Source of the DNA: Psychrobacillus sp. FSL H8-0483
GTDB taxonomy: Bacteria > Bacillota > Bacilli > Bacillales_A > Planococcaceae
DNA: 64,000 nucleotides
Direction of reading: 5' to 3'
NCBI RefSeq assembly: GCF_038637725.1
Contig: NZ_CP152052.1
Span: 3,851,001-3,915,000 of the forward strand
The notes beneath the pieces were generated by a model. That model was not told the origin of the DNA. It saw nothing but the letters and a program-made list of their open reading frames with translations, and did not search any database. The position numbers and the translations under genes were made by a program. This document shows, piece after piece, positions 1-8,644 of this stretch; positions within the stretch are counted from its first letter, which is position 1, and each line of letters starts with the position of its first letter.

Positions 1-948
1 ATTTTTCTCTAATTTAGTTGTAGAATATTCTGCTCCCGTCGCAATTTCTTCAATAGCAGAAGCAACGTGATTCGTAGCAGCTGAAGTTTGCTCAGCACTA
101 GCAGTAAGCTCCTCAGATGCTGCCGCTACTTGTTGTGACGTCTCTGCAACCGTTTGAATAATTTCTCTAACCCCACTAATCATTTTGTTAAAAGATGTTG
201 TTAATGCTCCAAGCTCGTCTTTCGATTGATAACTTCCTTGAACGGTAAAATCTCCCTCCTCAGCTTTTGAAAGAAGTTCTTTTATTTCATTAGTCGGTTT
301 CACAATCATTTTCATAATAACGAGACCCATGAAAATCGAAATAGCTATACCAATGATTAAAATAGCAATTAATATTATTGTTGCCGTGTTAATATCTTTC
401 TCGTTTTGTTGATTAGTTTCTTTCGCATATTCGAGGTTATATTGTTGAAGAGTCACTAATATCTCATCGATTTGCTCTCTTTTTTGGCTCACTTCATTTT
501 TATAAATCTCATATGCTTTTGCATTTTCATTTTTCATAGAATATGCAATCATTTGATCCCTTAATGCTGCTAAATCAGCTACACTACGATCGTATTCCTC
601 TAAAGCTTCTCTTTCACGATCAAATAAATCAAGCGCTCTGTACTGATCCATTTGACTAATAATAATCTCAATAGAAGCATTTATATCTTCTTTCAGTTGT
701 GTATTTTCAGTTTCATCATCAGTTAAAGTTAAACTCAATAGGGCGTTATCAATTCTTCCGTTTTCATATTGTACATCACCAAGCCATTTAGTTGGTTTCA
801 ACAATTCGTTAAATACCATCTCTGATTTTCCGGCCATTTCTTTCACATATTTAAATCCTGTTATTCCAATACATAATGAGGCTAACGCACCAATTGCTAT
901 TAACACCAACAATTTTTGAGTAACCTTTAAATTTCGTAAAAATCCCAT
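1..948 (-). CDS. Methyl-accepting chemotaxis protein, C-terminal part outside window
   Basis: This is a membrane chemoreceptor that passes a ligand signal to CheA/CheW. The 316 residues present read as a first transmembrane helix (about 10-31), a helical extracellular region of 4HB type (35-185), a second transmembrane helix (about 190-213) and a HAMP domain. The first signalling helix is rich in A, S, E and Q and ends at the window edge. The ATG at 948 follows a GGAGAA ribosome site, and the reading frame is open to base 1. The gene is partial because of the window boundary, not because it is broken. The ligand is unknown. Confidence 0.93.
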   Translation of the reverse strand, partial: MGFLRNLKVTQKLLVLIAIGALASLCIGITGFKYVKEMAGKSEMVFNELLKPTKWLGDVQYENGRIDNALLSLTLTDDETENTQLKEDINASIEIIISQMDQYRALDLFDREREALEEYDRSVADLAALRDQMIAYSMKNENAKAYEIYKNEVSQKREQIDEILVTLQQYNLEYAKETNQQNEKDINTATIILIAILIIGIAISIFMGLVIMKMIVKPTNEIKELLSKAEEGDFTVQGSYQSKDELGALTTSFNKMISGVREIIQTVAETSQQVAAASEELTASAEQTSAATNHVASAIEEIATGAEYSTTKLEKN

Positions 949-1287
949 TCTACATTTCTCCGTTCCCATTATTTAATTTTCTAATATAACTTTAAAGAAA
1001 GATACAAATGGAACAAACACTATGTACTATTTGTTTTTGTAACTGCTTTAAATACTGTTACCCCTTCAAAATTAAATCACATCTTTCAGATAATATAAAC
1101 AATTTTTAATTGTAATAAATACCATATAAAAGTGAAAATATTCTATATCCATTAATATTAGGATAATATAAAGACGAAAATACTCTGTAAATTACAAAAA
1201 AATACATGAAATTTTCATGTATTTTTTCTATCTTTACTTATATTTATAAGCATATAATAATAATTAATAAACTATATGCTATCCATT
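949..1287. other. Intergenic region, AT-rich
   Basis: This stretch lies between the chemoreceptor start and the end of the downstream acetyltransferase. It is very AT-rich and should hold the chemoreceptor promoter. The only clear structure is the palindromic terminator at 1196-1227. No gene is visible. Confidence 0.6.
1196..1227. terminator. Bidirectional terminator
   Basis: This is a perfect inverted repeat (TACATGAAA/TTTCATGTA) flanked by A6 and T6. It lies downstream of the minus-strand acetyltransferase and can act on either strand. Confidence 0.75.
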
Positions 1288-1731
1288 TTAATCTTTCCTT
1301 ATTGTTTTCTCCAAAATAATCTTATGCTTCCCTTTTTCACTCGTAAAAGTTTCGATTACATCAAAACCAACTTTAATATTTAATAGGAGCATCTCTCTTC
1401 TTATGTTTCGAGAAATAGTTCGAACTTTCTTATAACCTAAAGTCTTTACTAGTTCGTGCTGCCGTCGCATCAGCTCGGATGCTATTCCCTTTCCACGATA
1501 ATCGGAATGGACGCCGCCTAGCCAGCTATAAAATGTGTGATCCTTGAATTCATATCCAATCTTAAAACCTACTACTTGCCCATTCTCTCTTGCAACTAAG
1601 GTAATTAAATTCTTTTTCTCCACTAACTTCTCTAAACCTAGCTCTGCTCCCTCAAAAACATGCTTATGCAGTTCCATTACTCCAGCTAGAACATCAGGTT
1701 CTGGTATTTCTTGATAATATAAAAATTCCAA
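1288..1731 (-). CDS. GNAT family N-acetyltransferase
   Basis: This is a predicted acetyl-CoA-dependent N-acetyltransferase with unknown substrate. The acetyl-CoA-binding motif A is visible as DYRGKGIASELM, preceded by the beta strand FYSWLGGVH. An in-frame ATG exists at 1758, but the TTG at 1731 is preferred: it sits six bases after a GGGGGG ribosome site and gives the usual family start MEFLYYQEIPEPD. The gene follows the SRPBCC gene closely and is probably cotranscribed with it. The function beyond acetyl transfer cannot be read. Confidence 0.85.
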   Translation of the reverse strand: MEFLYYQEIPEPDVLAGVMELHKHVFEGAELGLEKLVEKKNLITLVARENGQVVGFKIGYEFKDHTFYSWLGGVHSDYRGKGIASELMRRQHELVKTLGYKKVRTISRNIRREMLLLNIKVGFDVIETFTSEKGKHKIILEKTIRKD

Positions 1732-1754
1732 GTTCTTCCCCCCTATAGTTAATG

Positions 1755-2210
1755 TCATCTGTCCATTTCTGCTATCTTTTTTAACTCGTTTGCTCTAGAA
1801 ATAATAAAGCCTCTCATGTATCTTTCTAAAAATAGTTTATCTGCTAATCTTCCAATAATAGCAAAAGGAGCTTTATACTCAAACGTATCCTTCATTACCG
1901 TTCCGCTGTTACATTCGACAAATTCATGAGTATGCGTAAAGGAATGAAAGGCACCTTTAATCATTACATCTGTAAACTTTAAGGGTATAACCATTTCGGT
2001 AATTTTAGCTGTTAATCTCTGTCTTACCCCAAAATGAGTTGCTTCCCAAGTAACGCTATCGCCTAAATTGAGCAGTCCAGTTGTGACACCTGCAACCGCT
2101 CTTTCGTTTGTTTTAACAGTAGTTTGAGTGTGAATTGCTACATTTCTTGCAAGGTCAAAACACTTATTTATGGGTTCATCTATATACGTTTGATGTTTTA
2201 TAACCGGCAT
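1755..2210 (-). CDS. SRPBCC (START-like) family protein
   Basis: This 151-residue protein has the SRPBCC ligand-binding fold of polyketide-cyclase/cell-division-inhibitor type. The pattern is a first strand (PVIKHQTYID), a helix with NKCFDLA, then alternating strands (GDSVTWEATHFG, LTAKITEMVIPLKF) and a C-terminal amphipathic helix. The ATG follows AGAGGTGGAGAA. Such proteins bind hydrophobic small molecules in the cytosol. The ligand is unknown. It is probably in one transcript with the downstream acetyltransferase. Confidence 0.8.
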   Translation of the reverse strand: MPVIKHQTYIDEPINKCFDLARNVAIHTQTTVKTNERAVAGVTTGLLNLGDSVTWEATHFGVRQRLTAKITEMVIPLKFTDVMIKGAFHSFTHTHEFVECNSGTVMKDTFEYKAPFAIIGRLADKLFLERYMRGFIISRANELKKIAEMDR

Positions 2211-2276
2211 TTCTCCACCTCTAATTTCTCCTTAGGTTCAAGGTTCCTTTAATGTTATATTCCCTTTACATATAAC

Positions 2277-2301
2277 AAAAAAAGCCATCAACTCGATAGC
2301 T
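2277..2301 (-). terminator. Rho-independent terminator of LMW phosphatase gene
   Basis: On the minus strand a short stem (AGCTATC/GATGGCT, one G-U pair) is followed by T7. It overlaps the stop codon of the phosphatase gene. Confidence 0.65.
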
Positions 2302-2761
2302 CTACCTGTTCCATTTTTATTTTTTCTAAAAGGGCTTGGCAACCTTCACTCACCAGGTCATATGTTTCCTGAAAATCTCCCGTGTAGTAAGGATCCGGCA
2401 CGTCTTTTTGATGATTGGTTAAATTTAAAAAACGTATAATTTTTGGGTGATCTGGCTGCCCGAACATTTGTCGGATATCACCAACATTATTTTCATCCAT
2501 ACCAATTATATAATCAAAGTTCTCAAAATCATCCTTCTGTAACTGACGTCCAGTTAATCCATTTGAAGAAATGTTGTATTCGTTCAGCTTCGCGACAGTA
2601 CCTCGGTGCGGTGGATCTCCAATATGCCATGAACTAGTTGCTGCAGAGTCGACTTGAACATGGTTGCTCAAGTTCTCTTTCTCCACTAAATGTTTGAACA
2701 CAGCTTCTGCCATAGGAGAACGGCAAATATTTCCGAGACAAACGAATAATACGTTAATCAT
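2288..2761 (-). CDS. Low molecular weight protein-tyrosine phosphatase
   Basis: This cytosolic phosphatase of about 157 residues is comparable to B. subtilis YfkJ. The catalytic P-loop CLGNICRS starts at residue 8 (Cys8 nucleophile, Arg14), and the general acid is in VPDPYY (Asp123). The likely start is the ATG at 2761, eight bases after AAAGGG. A GTG at 2770 overlaps the ribosome site and is less likely. The gene follows a GNAT gene on the same strand with a 15-base gap, so they are probably cotranscribed. The family dephosphorylates phosphotyrosine or phosphoarginine; the substrate here is not known. Confidence 0.93.
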   Translation of the reverse strand: MINVLFVCLGNICRSPMAEAVFKHLVEKENLSNHVQVDSAATSSWHIGDPPHRGTVAKLNEYNISSNGLTGRQLQKDDFENFDYIIGMDENNVGDIRQMFGQPDHPKIIRFLNLTNHQKDVPDPYYTGDFQETYDLVSEGCQALLEKIKMEQVELSS

Positions 2762-2776
2762 ATGATGCACCCTTTC

Positions 2777-3232
2777 TTACTTTACTGCTTTTTCATACAC
2801 CTTTATCGAACCCCCAAATGGGTAGTATGTAATAGTTGAGTGGGTCCAACCATACTTCTCATAGTAACCATTCAAATCACTTGCTAAATAAAGCTTTTCA
2901 TAGCCAAGCTGTTTGGTTATTTGCAATCCATGTTCAAGAAGTTTTTCACCGATTGATTTCTCTCTATACGACGGATCTACATATAAGCATGCTAACCATG
3001 GAAACAAATCCTGACGACTATTAATATCATTTCGCAGTATGGCATAAGTTGCGATAATCTGCTCATTTTCTAGTGCAATATAAAAACTAGGAACAGAATC
3101 ACCTGTTTTACCTGAATACTTCATACAATCTTCATAAAATTTATAGTTATTTTCATTTCCCCATTGTCCCCAGAATACCTTTAACGCGTCATCAAATAAT
3201 TCTGGTCTGTGTTGAATATTAGTAATTTCCAT
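2777..3232 (-). CDS. GNAT family N-acetyltransferase
   Basis: This is a single-domain acetyltransferase of 151 residues. The core is FYIALENEQIIATYAI, then the strand CLYVDPSYREKSIGEKLLEH, in which the usual RxxGxG appears as REKSIG. The C-terminal half has the GYEKLYLAS strand and the YYEKYGW motif typical of the fold. The start ATG follows AGAGGTGGATAA. It lies directly upstream of the LMW phosphatase gene. The substrate is unknown. Confidence 0.85.
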   Translation of the reverse strand: MEITNIQHRPELFDDALKVFWGQWGNENNYKFYEDCMKYSGKTGDSVPSFYIALENEQIIATYAILRNDINSRQDLFPWLACLYVDPSYREKSIGEKLLEHGLQITKQLGYEKLYLASDLNGYYEKYGWTHSTITYYPFGGSIKVYEKAVK

Positions 3233-3281
3233 TTATCCACCTCTTTATTTTTCGACTTTGTTAAATTAGACTGTTGTTTTT

Positions 3282-3836
3282 TTATTTGATAATACTTGAA
3301 AGACCTAGAGGGTAAACTCGCAATTTAACCTCACCTAACAATTCGTCCTTCGCGATAAAGCCAAACATTCTACTATCATAGCTTTGCAGACGATTGTCAC
3401 CCATCACAAAATAGTAGCCTTCTGGTACTCGCGAACTTTCTGTATTTTGTTCCAAGGTAAAGTCCTCTGTTAATTGGCCAAACAGAATTTTTTCTTTATT
3501 CGCTTTTAAATAGGGTTCGTCATATGCTTTTCCATTTATAAAGAGAACGTCGTCTTTTACTTCAATTTTATCACCCGACAAACCAATAACTCTTTTAATG
3601 TAGTTATCTTTCATGTTAGGCGATTTAAAAACGACTATATCAAATCGTTCTATTTTACTTGTCTTACTAATTACTACTTTTTGATTATCTTCAAACGTTG
3701 GAGACATGGACTCTCCCTGAACGGTAATAGGAGTAAATAAAAATTGTCGACATACAAAAACAACAACAAATGCGAAGATAATCGTTTTAACCCAAGACAT
3801 TACTTCATTTTTGTGATTTTCTTTCACATTAAACAC
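3282..3836 (-). CDS. lepB: Type I signal peptidase
   Basis: This membrane-bound serine protease removes signal peptides from exported proteins. It has one N-terminal transmembrane helix (about 14-33) and then the Bacillus SipS-type catalytic domain. The nucleophile is Ser43 in GESMSPT and the general base is Lys81 in YIKRVIG. Box E is GDNRLQSYDSR (146-156). At 184 residues it has the length of the small P-type Bacillus enzymes. It is divergent from the Nudix gene. Bacilli usually carry several paralogues, so it need not be the essential copy. Confidence 0.96.
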   Translation of the reverse strand: MFNVKENHKNEVMSWVKTIIFAFVVVFVCRQFLFTPITVQGESMSPTFEDNQKVVISKTSKIERFDIVVFKSPNMKDNYIKRVIGLSGDKIEVKDDVLFINGKAYDEPYLKANKEKILFGQLTEDFTLEQNTESSRVPEGYYFVMGDNRLQSYDSRMFGFIAKDELLGEVKLRVYPLGLSSIIK

Positions 3837-3948
3837 TCCTTATTATTTAGATTAATTGGACCCATTGACTGATAGTTTAATATATACTAATCATAGTATG
3901 AGTTAGAATGTTCTGTCTACTATTTAAAACATAGGATGGTGAATTGAC

Positions 3949-4338
3949 ATGAGAAACCGAGGAGCAACCGTTATTATTGAAAATGGTCGTGTTGCGTTAA
4001 TTAAAAGAACGAAACCTCATATGACTTATTATGTATTTCCTGGTGGAGGTATGGAGGTGGGTGAAACACCTGAACAGACTGCTATTCGAGAAACTTATGA
4101 AGAAATAGGTGTACATGTAAGAATTCAGCGATTGCTGAAAGTTTTAAACTATAGTGGAATGCAATATTACTATCTTGCCGATATTATAGGAGGTAATTTT
4201 GGAACCGGTACAGGAGAAGAATATAACCAAACCTCGGTTACAAGAGGTGGCTATGAACCAATCTGGATGGATATCGACGATCTCCCTACATTCGATGTAC
4301 GGCCAAAGGAAATTGTAGAAATTCTTCTTTCTAACTAA
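3949..4338 (+). CDS. Nudix hydrolase
   Basis: This 129-residue protein carries a complete Nudix box at residues 33-55 (GGMEVGETPEQTAIRE followed by TYEEIGV), which supplies the Mg-binding glutamates. Nudix enzymes cleave nucleoside diphosphates linked to another moiety. The substrate cannot be inferred from sequence alone. The gene is short and single-domain, stands just upstream of an AraC-type regulator on the same strand, and may be cotranscribed with it across a 75-base gap. Confidence 0.92.
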   Translation: MRNRGATVIIENGRVALIKRTKPHMTYYVFPGGGMEVGETPEQTAIRETYEEIGVHVRIQRLLKVLNYSGMQYYYLADIIGGNFGTGTGEEYNQTSVTRGGYEPIWMDIDDLPTFDVRPKEIVEILLSN

Positions 4339-4413
4339 GCAGTCCGAAGTGAGCACAAAATGACAGGATTAGATAATCGGCATTGCTTATAATAAATTCA
4401 AGGAGTGAGGGCA

Positions 4414-5277
4414 ATGGGTTGGGTTGAGTCAATTCAGCAAGCAATTAACTATATCGAAGAGCATTTACTAGATGATTTGACGATAGAACGAATTGCGAAA
4501 GAAGCAAATTCCTCGGTATTTCATTTCCAACGAACGTTTGCCATTTTAACTGATATTTCTATTGCAGACTATATCCGGCGAAGACGTTTAACATTAGCAG
4601 CGCAAGAACTAATGAATTCAGATAACAAAATTATTGAACTCGCCTACAAATATGGCTACGACACTCCCGAAGCTTTCACAAAAGCGTTTCGTAAGCAACA
4701 CAACATAACGCCTAGTGAAGCAAGAAAGAATCTTGGCAAATTAAAATCATACAACCGCCTGATAATCCAGGTAACCTTGAAAGGAGCAGAACCGATGAAG
4801 TACAAAATTATGGAGAAAGAAAGTTTTCAAGTTGTTGGTGTGAAAAGAACGTACAATTGCAAAAATGGGGAAAATACACAAGGTATCCCTGTATTCTGGG
4901 ATGAAGTGAACACAGATGGTACAGATGATTTATTATGCCAACTAAACAATGGCGAAATTAAAGGTGTGCTAGGAGTTTGCGTTGCAGACGAGGATTATAA
5001 AGAGAACAGCCTGATTGATTATTGGATTGGGGCAAATCATGTAGGTGACGTACCAGAAAATTTATTAGCAATGGAAATACCTGCATCGAAATGGGTAGTA
5101 TTCGAAGTACATGGTCCGATGCCTCATGCAATGCAAGACACATGGAAACAAATTTTCTCTGAATGGTTCCCGTCGAACTCCTACGAGCATGCAGGAACAC
5201 CAGAATTAGAAGTGTATTCTAACGAAAATCCGTCTAATCCGGATTATTATTCGGAAATTTGGATTCCGATTAAATAG
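4414..5277 (+). CDS. AraC family regulator with GyrI-like effector domain
   Basis: This is a transcription factor of the Rob/SoxS-related group. The N-terminal 105 residues form two helix-turn-helix motifs (about 20-45 and 70-95, with ELAYKYGYDTPEAFTKAF). The rest, from about residue 125, is a GyrI-like small-molecule-binding domain (MKYKIMEKESFQVVGVKR onwards, ending EIWIPIK). ATG at 4414 is chosen over GTG at 4405 because AGGAG at 4401-4405 overlaps the GTG and is ideally spaced for the ATG. Proteins with this architecture usually sense hydrophobic or cationic compounds and control efflux or detoxification genes. The target genes are unknown. Confidence 0.92.
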   Translation: MGWVESIQQAINYIEEHLLDDLTIERIAKEANSSVFHFQRTFAILTDISIADYIRRRRLTLAAQELMNSDNKIIELAYKYGYDTPEAFTKAFRKQHNITPSEARKNLGKLKSYNRLIIQVTLKGAEPMKYKIMEKESFQVVGVKRTYNCKNGENTQGIPVFWDEVNTDGTDDLLCQLNNGEIKGVLGVCVADEDYKENSLIDYWIGANHVGDVPENLLAMEIPASKWVVFEVHGPMPHAMQDTWKQIFSEWFPSNSYEHAGTPELEVYSNENPSNPDYYSEIWIPIK

Positions 5278-5282
5278 AATGG

Positions 5283-5320
5283 ACAACCGACGAGTAATTA
5301 AATTACTCCTCGGTTGTTTT
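5283..5320 (+). terminator. Terminator after AraC-type regulator
   Basis: The hairpin ACAACCGA-GAGTAAT pairs with ATTACTC-TCGGTTGT, each arm carrying a bulged C, and a T4 run follows. It ends the AraC-type gene transcript. Confidence 0.75.
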
Positions 5321-5325
5321 GTATT

Positions 5326-5441
5326 TATAATCCGATTTTATTCGGGTATTATCCGATAGTATTGCTTTATTATCCGATGATGACCAGTTATTATCCGATT
5401 CTATTGTTTTATTATCCGATTATGACTAGTTATTATCCGAT
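5326..5441. repeat. Tandem 21-bp repeat array, unit core TATTATCCGAT
   Basis: Six copies of the 11-base core begin at 5326 (variant TATAATCCGAT), 5347, 5368, 5389, 5410 and 5431, with an exact 21-base period. The 10-base spacers alternate between an xxTATTGxTT type (5358, 5400) and an xATGACxAGT type (5379, 5421), so there is a 42-base higher-order unit. The array lies between convergent genes and reaches the stop codon of the VOC gene. Confidence 0.9.
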
Positions 5442-5447
5442 TGTCGA

Positions 5448-5843
5448 TTAATTGGCTAGATTTAATTGCCAGGAAACTCCGAACTTATCTTGTACCCAAC
5501 CGAATTTTTTACTGAAAGGATATTTGTCTAAAGGCATTAATAGTTGTCCACCTTCCGAAAGCTTTGCATAGGCGTCATCAAGTTCTTCTTCCGAATCACA
5601 ATCCACAAATAAAGATATCGATGGGGTAAACGTGAATGCATGCTGGACGAAACTATCTGTGCATATAAATTCTTGTCCATTAATCGAAAATGTTGCTAGT
5701 GAAACTTCTCCTTCTTTTCCAGGTTCGCCTGCACCATAACGAGCAAGACGAATTATTTCTGAATCCTTGAAAATTGATGTGTAGAAATTGATTGCTTCTT
5801 CAGCTTTTCCTTCGAACATTAAAAATGGGGTAATTTTAGTCAT
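5448..5843 (-). CDS. VOC family protein, PhnB-like
   Basis: This 131-residue single-domain protein is of the vicinal-oxygen-chelate (glyoxalase/dioxygenase) superfamily, in the PhnB/3-demethylubiquinone-methyltransferase-like branch. Visible marks are TPFLMFEGKAEEAINFYTSI at the N-terminus and PLDKYPFSKKFGWVQDKFGV followed by SWQLN at the C-terminus. ATG at 5843 is preferred over GTG at 5852 because AGAGGTG is spaced six bases from it. It directly follows the broken AHSA1-type gene, a pairing common in Bacillus. The reaction is unknown. Confidence 0.88.
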   Translation of the reverse strand: MTKITPFLMFEGKAEEAINFYTSIFKDSEIIRLARYGAGEPGKEGEVSLATFSINGQEFICTDSFVQHAFTFTPSISLFVDCDSEEELDDAYAKLSEGGQLLMPLDKYPFSKKFGWVQDKFGVSWQLNLAN

Positions 5844-5844
5844 A

Positions 5845-6351
5845 TTACTCACCTCTTTTTCTTTCCGCTAAATAATTGTCTAATTGATCAAAAGTGCCAC
5901 CGAAACCTTGTTTCATGTTCTCATGCATCGCTTTAAAAGCTTCTAGTTCTTCCACTGATGCGTTCACTGGAACTCCAACAGCTTTCACAATTGTATGGTT
6001 CCCATTATCTTCAAAGATTAATGTATTACGAATTTCTAATGGCCAAGTAGAGCTAAATGGAGCACGAATCGTACGACCTTCCTCATCCGAAAAAGTATTT
6101 CGGAAATTCAATTTTTCGGGCTCCTTCATTTCTTCATACACGAATTTACCCCACATTTTTTGTCCATCTGGGGAGGTTTGACTGTAATGAAAGATTCCAT
6201 CTGGTTGGAACTCAAACTGATGAACCTCCATTCCAAATCCTTTAGGACTCCACCATTTCTCTAAATGCTCAGCTTCTGTCTACATCTTATACACAACATC
6301 ACGCGGTGCTTTAAACTCTCGAGTCAATATTAATTCATATTCAATTCCCAT
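5845..6351 (-). pseudogene. SRPBCC/AHSA1-type protein gene interrupted by an in-frame TAG
   Basis: The full frame runs from ATG at 6351, preceded by GGAGGTG, to TAA at 5845 (168 codons). It encodes a typical AHSA1 domain: MGIEYELILTREFKAPRDVV, YKM, then a TAG at 6280-6282, then TEAEHLEKWWSPKGFGMEVH and the remainder. Family members usually have tryptophan where the stop lies, so a single TGG to TAG change explains it. The rest of the frame is intact. Either a recent nonsense mutation or a sequencing error is possible. A shorter product could start at the ATG at 6231 but would lack the first strand and helix. Confidence 0.8.
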
Positions 6352-6563
6352 TCGTGCACCTCCCATTTTTTATCTCATTTTACCATAACTATCTAAATAA
6401 CCCCTCTATATTGGACATGAAAAAACATCGCTCTAGCTAGAAAGATACAATCTTCATTATGGCCATACAACTTATCCACATGTGCAAAATTAAAAAATTC
6501 TCGTTTATACGTTTTTTTACGTTAACCTTTTTAAATTTTCTCCTTTTATGCTACTGTTTTTAT

Positions 6564-7037
6564 ATGAAAAAAATCATTCCTCTTCTATTTTTACTGATCA
6601 TTGTATTCATTTCATCCGGACAAACATCAGAACAGCAGTCACTTGTAGCAACATTGGAAAAAGCCTTACCAAATAAACCGCTAGAATCTTTCCTTTCCAT
6701 ATTTCAAATTCCTTACTGGGGCATTTTAGTTTCTATTGAAGAACGTGGCTACTATCGGTTTGTTGAATTTTTAATTCGAAAGGGTACTCACTTTTTTTAT
6801 TTTGGACTAATTGCACTTGCTATTTACGCCGCATTACCAAAATTCAAATTTAGGGTACTGACTGCAACTATCATTACAATGCTATTTGCCATTGCTGATG
6901 AGTTCCACCAATCGTTAACAAGTGGTCGAACAGCGACTGCTCAAGATGTTATGCTCGATACAGCTGGGGCGATAACAGCACTTTTGCTACTGACATGTAT
7001 ACAATGGATAAAACAAAGAAAATCCGCTAAGGGATAA
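6564..7037 (+). CDS. VanZ family membrane protein
   Basis: This is a VanZ-like integral membrane protein of about 157 residues. Four hydrophobic segments are seen: the N-terminus, FFYFGLIALAIYAALP, LTATIITMLFAIADEF, and AGAITALLLLTCIQWI. The family motif follows, with DEFHQSLTSGRTATAQDVMLD. The frame is open from 6459, but the ATG at 6564 gives the normal family start MKKIIPLLFLLIIVF. Neither start has a good ribosome site. VanZ proteins have been linked to teicoplanin resistance and phospholipid handling; the function here is not known. Confidence 0.85.
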   Translation: MKKIIPLLFLLIIVFISSGQTSEQQSLVATLEKALPNKPLESFLSIFQIPYWGILVSIEERGYYRFVEFLIRKGTHFFYFGLIALAIYAALPKFKFRVLTATIITMLFAIADEFHQSLTSGRTATAQDVMLDTAGAITALLLLTCIQWIKQRKSAKG

Positions 7038-7054
7038 ACCTTTAGTGGATTTTC
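7018..7054 (+). terminator. Terminator overlapping vanZ-like stop
   Basis: The stem GAAAATCCGCTAA pairs with TTAGTGGATTTTC (one G-U pair) around the stop codon. The T run after it is weak. Confidence 0.6.
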
Positions 7055-7159
7055 TAAACTAATGAAACATCTTTATTACGTGAGAATTTATTGAATAGTG
7101 AACGAATAGGTGAATGATAAATGGCATATTTATCGTTAACCCTAGTTAAGTAAGTACAC

Positions 7160-7666
7160 CTAATTCAAAAACAATACCATATGGTCTTCATCGTAGTATG
7201 TATCTGCCACTTTTAAAGCTTTTTCTTCTACGCCAAAAACTTTAAATCCTAACTGTGTATAAAGATTCTTTGCTGCTTCATTGCTAGATACTACGGACAA
7301 ATTAAGTTTCTCCATACCTTCTAGCCTTTTAGCTTGATGAATTGCTTCTTTAAGGACAGCTTTCCCAACGCCTTTACCCCGAACTTGAGGACTCACGTAC
7401 ATCGCTAGAATGTTTGCTCGATGTTTCATTTTTAAGCTACTCTCTTGTGACAGTGTAACCATCCCAACTAGTTTGTCTTGATCAAATGCTCCAATTGTAT
7501 AGTTTCCTTCCGTTTGAAGATTATTTGCAACTCGTTCAATTGGATTGTTTCTTTGAACTGCTTCCTCGTAGCTTGTACCAAATGCTTCTGGACTTTGCTG
7601 TAAAGCCTCTAATCTTAATTCCCAATAAGCACTAGCATCGTGCGGAGTTAATAATTTTATTTTCAT
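7160..7666 (-). CDS. GNAT family N-acetyltransferase
   Basis: This is a 168-residue acetyltransferase. The acetyl-CoA motif is ILAMYVSPQVRGKGVGKAVL, followed by KLNLSVVSSNEAAKNLYTQL and GF, which is the canonical second half of the fold. Its ribosome site GGAGGAG lies inside the last codons of the upstream nucleotidyltransferase gene (3-base gap), so the two are translationally coupled. Pairing with an aminoglycoside-type nucleotidyltransferase suggests a drug- or metabolite-modifying pair, but this is inference. Confidence 0.9.
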   Translation of the reverse strand: MKIKLLTPHDASAYWELRLEALQQSPEAFGTSYEEAVQRNNPIERVANNLQTEGNYTIGAFDQDKLVGMVTLSQESSLKMKHRANILAMYVSPQVRGKGVGKAVLKEAIHQAKRLEGMEKLNLSVVSSNEAAKNLYTQLGFKVFGVEEKALKVADTYYDEDHMVLFLN

Positions 7667-7669
7667 ATC

Positions 7670-8476
7670 TTACTCCTCCATAAAATAGTTTTCATTACAT
7701 ACCTGATGTGCATATAAAACAAAATCTCGACATTCTTCTGCTCTCCTTACATCGCTCTCATAGAAGGACTTTGAACTTATTTCCGTTCGGATTCGATTCC
7801 CTTCTTTTAACAAGGGGTGCCATCTTTCCGGTAGCATTTTTAAGCATTCTACTACTGCTCCGTCTTTCGACAAAATCTGTTGTTGTTCAAGTGAGCAAAT
7901 GATTCTACAAATTGTAGTAGTTGTGAATTCGATCATCTCATCGGATAAAAAGTTACTTACATCTTTTGTATGATTGAACCAATAACGATTGATATTATAG
8001 TTCAACGTTTTCAAGACGTCTTCCCATTTAGTAGGGATATCCAATTCACCAATCGGTGTCCCTTGCAAAGTAATTCCACGCTGTTTTAATACCCACCAAG
8101 TAATATGATTAACATCCCAATGCCCTATACTTAGATTTCCTTCTGCACAATATGGATACGGTGAAAGCTCCTCATTGGTTTTCCCTAAAGAGTCAACTTG
8201 AACATATACCCCATCCATTCGACACCCATAATTAGATTTACACATTTGGGAATGAATCCCCTTCATGATCTCCAATTCTTGATCATTAACAGGCCTCTTC
8301 AGTAAAACAATAAAATCGATATCACTTTTCTCTTCGTTAAAAGCCCCTAAAGCAATGGACCCGTAAATATAAACACCTTCTATTAATCTATCAGATAAGT
8401 TTACATTTAATGCTTGTAAATACGTTTGCATAAAACGATTAACACTAACCGGTAATGAGTTTTTCAGATTACTCAA
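7670..8476 (-). CDS. AadA-like aminoglycoside nucleotidyltransferase family protein
   Basis: The N-terminal nucleotidyltransferase domain has YIYGSIALGAF (Gly39-Ser40) and SDIDFIVLL (Asp52, Asp54), the metal-binding GS/DxD pattern. The C-terminal half (HWDVNHITWWVLKQRGI then TLQGTP) matches the helical domain of AadA/ANT(3'')-ANT(9) adenylyltransferases. At 268 residues it has that family's length. The start is uncertain: TTG at 8476 abuts the AGGAG, while CTG at 8467 is better spaced. The role would be adenylylation of an aminoglycoside or related substrate. A chromosomal copy need not confer clinical resistance. Confidence 0.85.
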   Translation of the reverse strand: MSNLKNSLPVSVNRFMQTYLQALNVNLSDRLIEGVYIYGSIALGAFNEEKSDIDFIVLLKRPVNDQELEIMKGIHSQMCKSNYGCRMDGVYVQVDSLGKTNEELSPYPYCAEGNLSIGHWDVNHITWWVLKQRGITLQGTPIGELDIPTKWEDVLKTLNYNINRYWFNHTKDVSNFLSDEMIEFTTTTICRIICSLEQQQILSKDGAVVECLKMLPERWHPLLKEGNRIRTEISSKSFYESDVRRAEECRDFVLYAHQVCNENYFMEE

Positions 8477-8644
8477 CTCCTAACTAATTTTCATCTTCCA
8501 CTAGATATGTTCAAATTATGTCACAGTATTCGAAACATCGACTAAACATGACAACTAACACTATTGCTTATGTAATGGGTAGTGTACATTAGCGCTTATA
8601 GATGACCTATTTACGTTAAAACAAATGAAGGAGATTTTTTAACT

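Noticed and set aside
5326-5441. A CRISPR array
   Set aside because: The repeat unit is 11 bases with 10-base alternating spacers, far from a CRISPR repeat-spacer pattern, and no cas genes are present.
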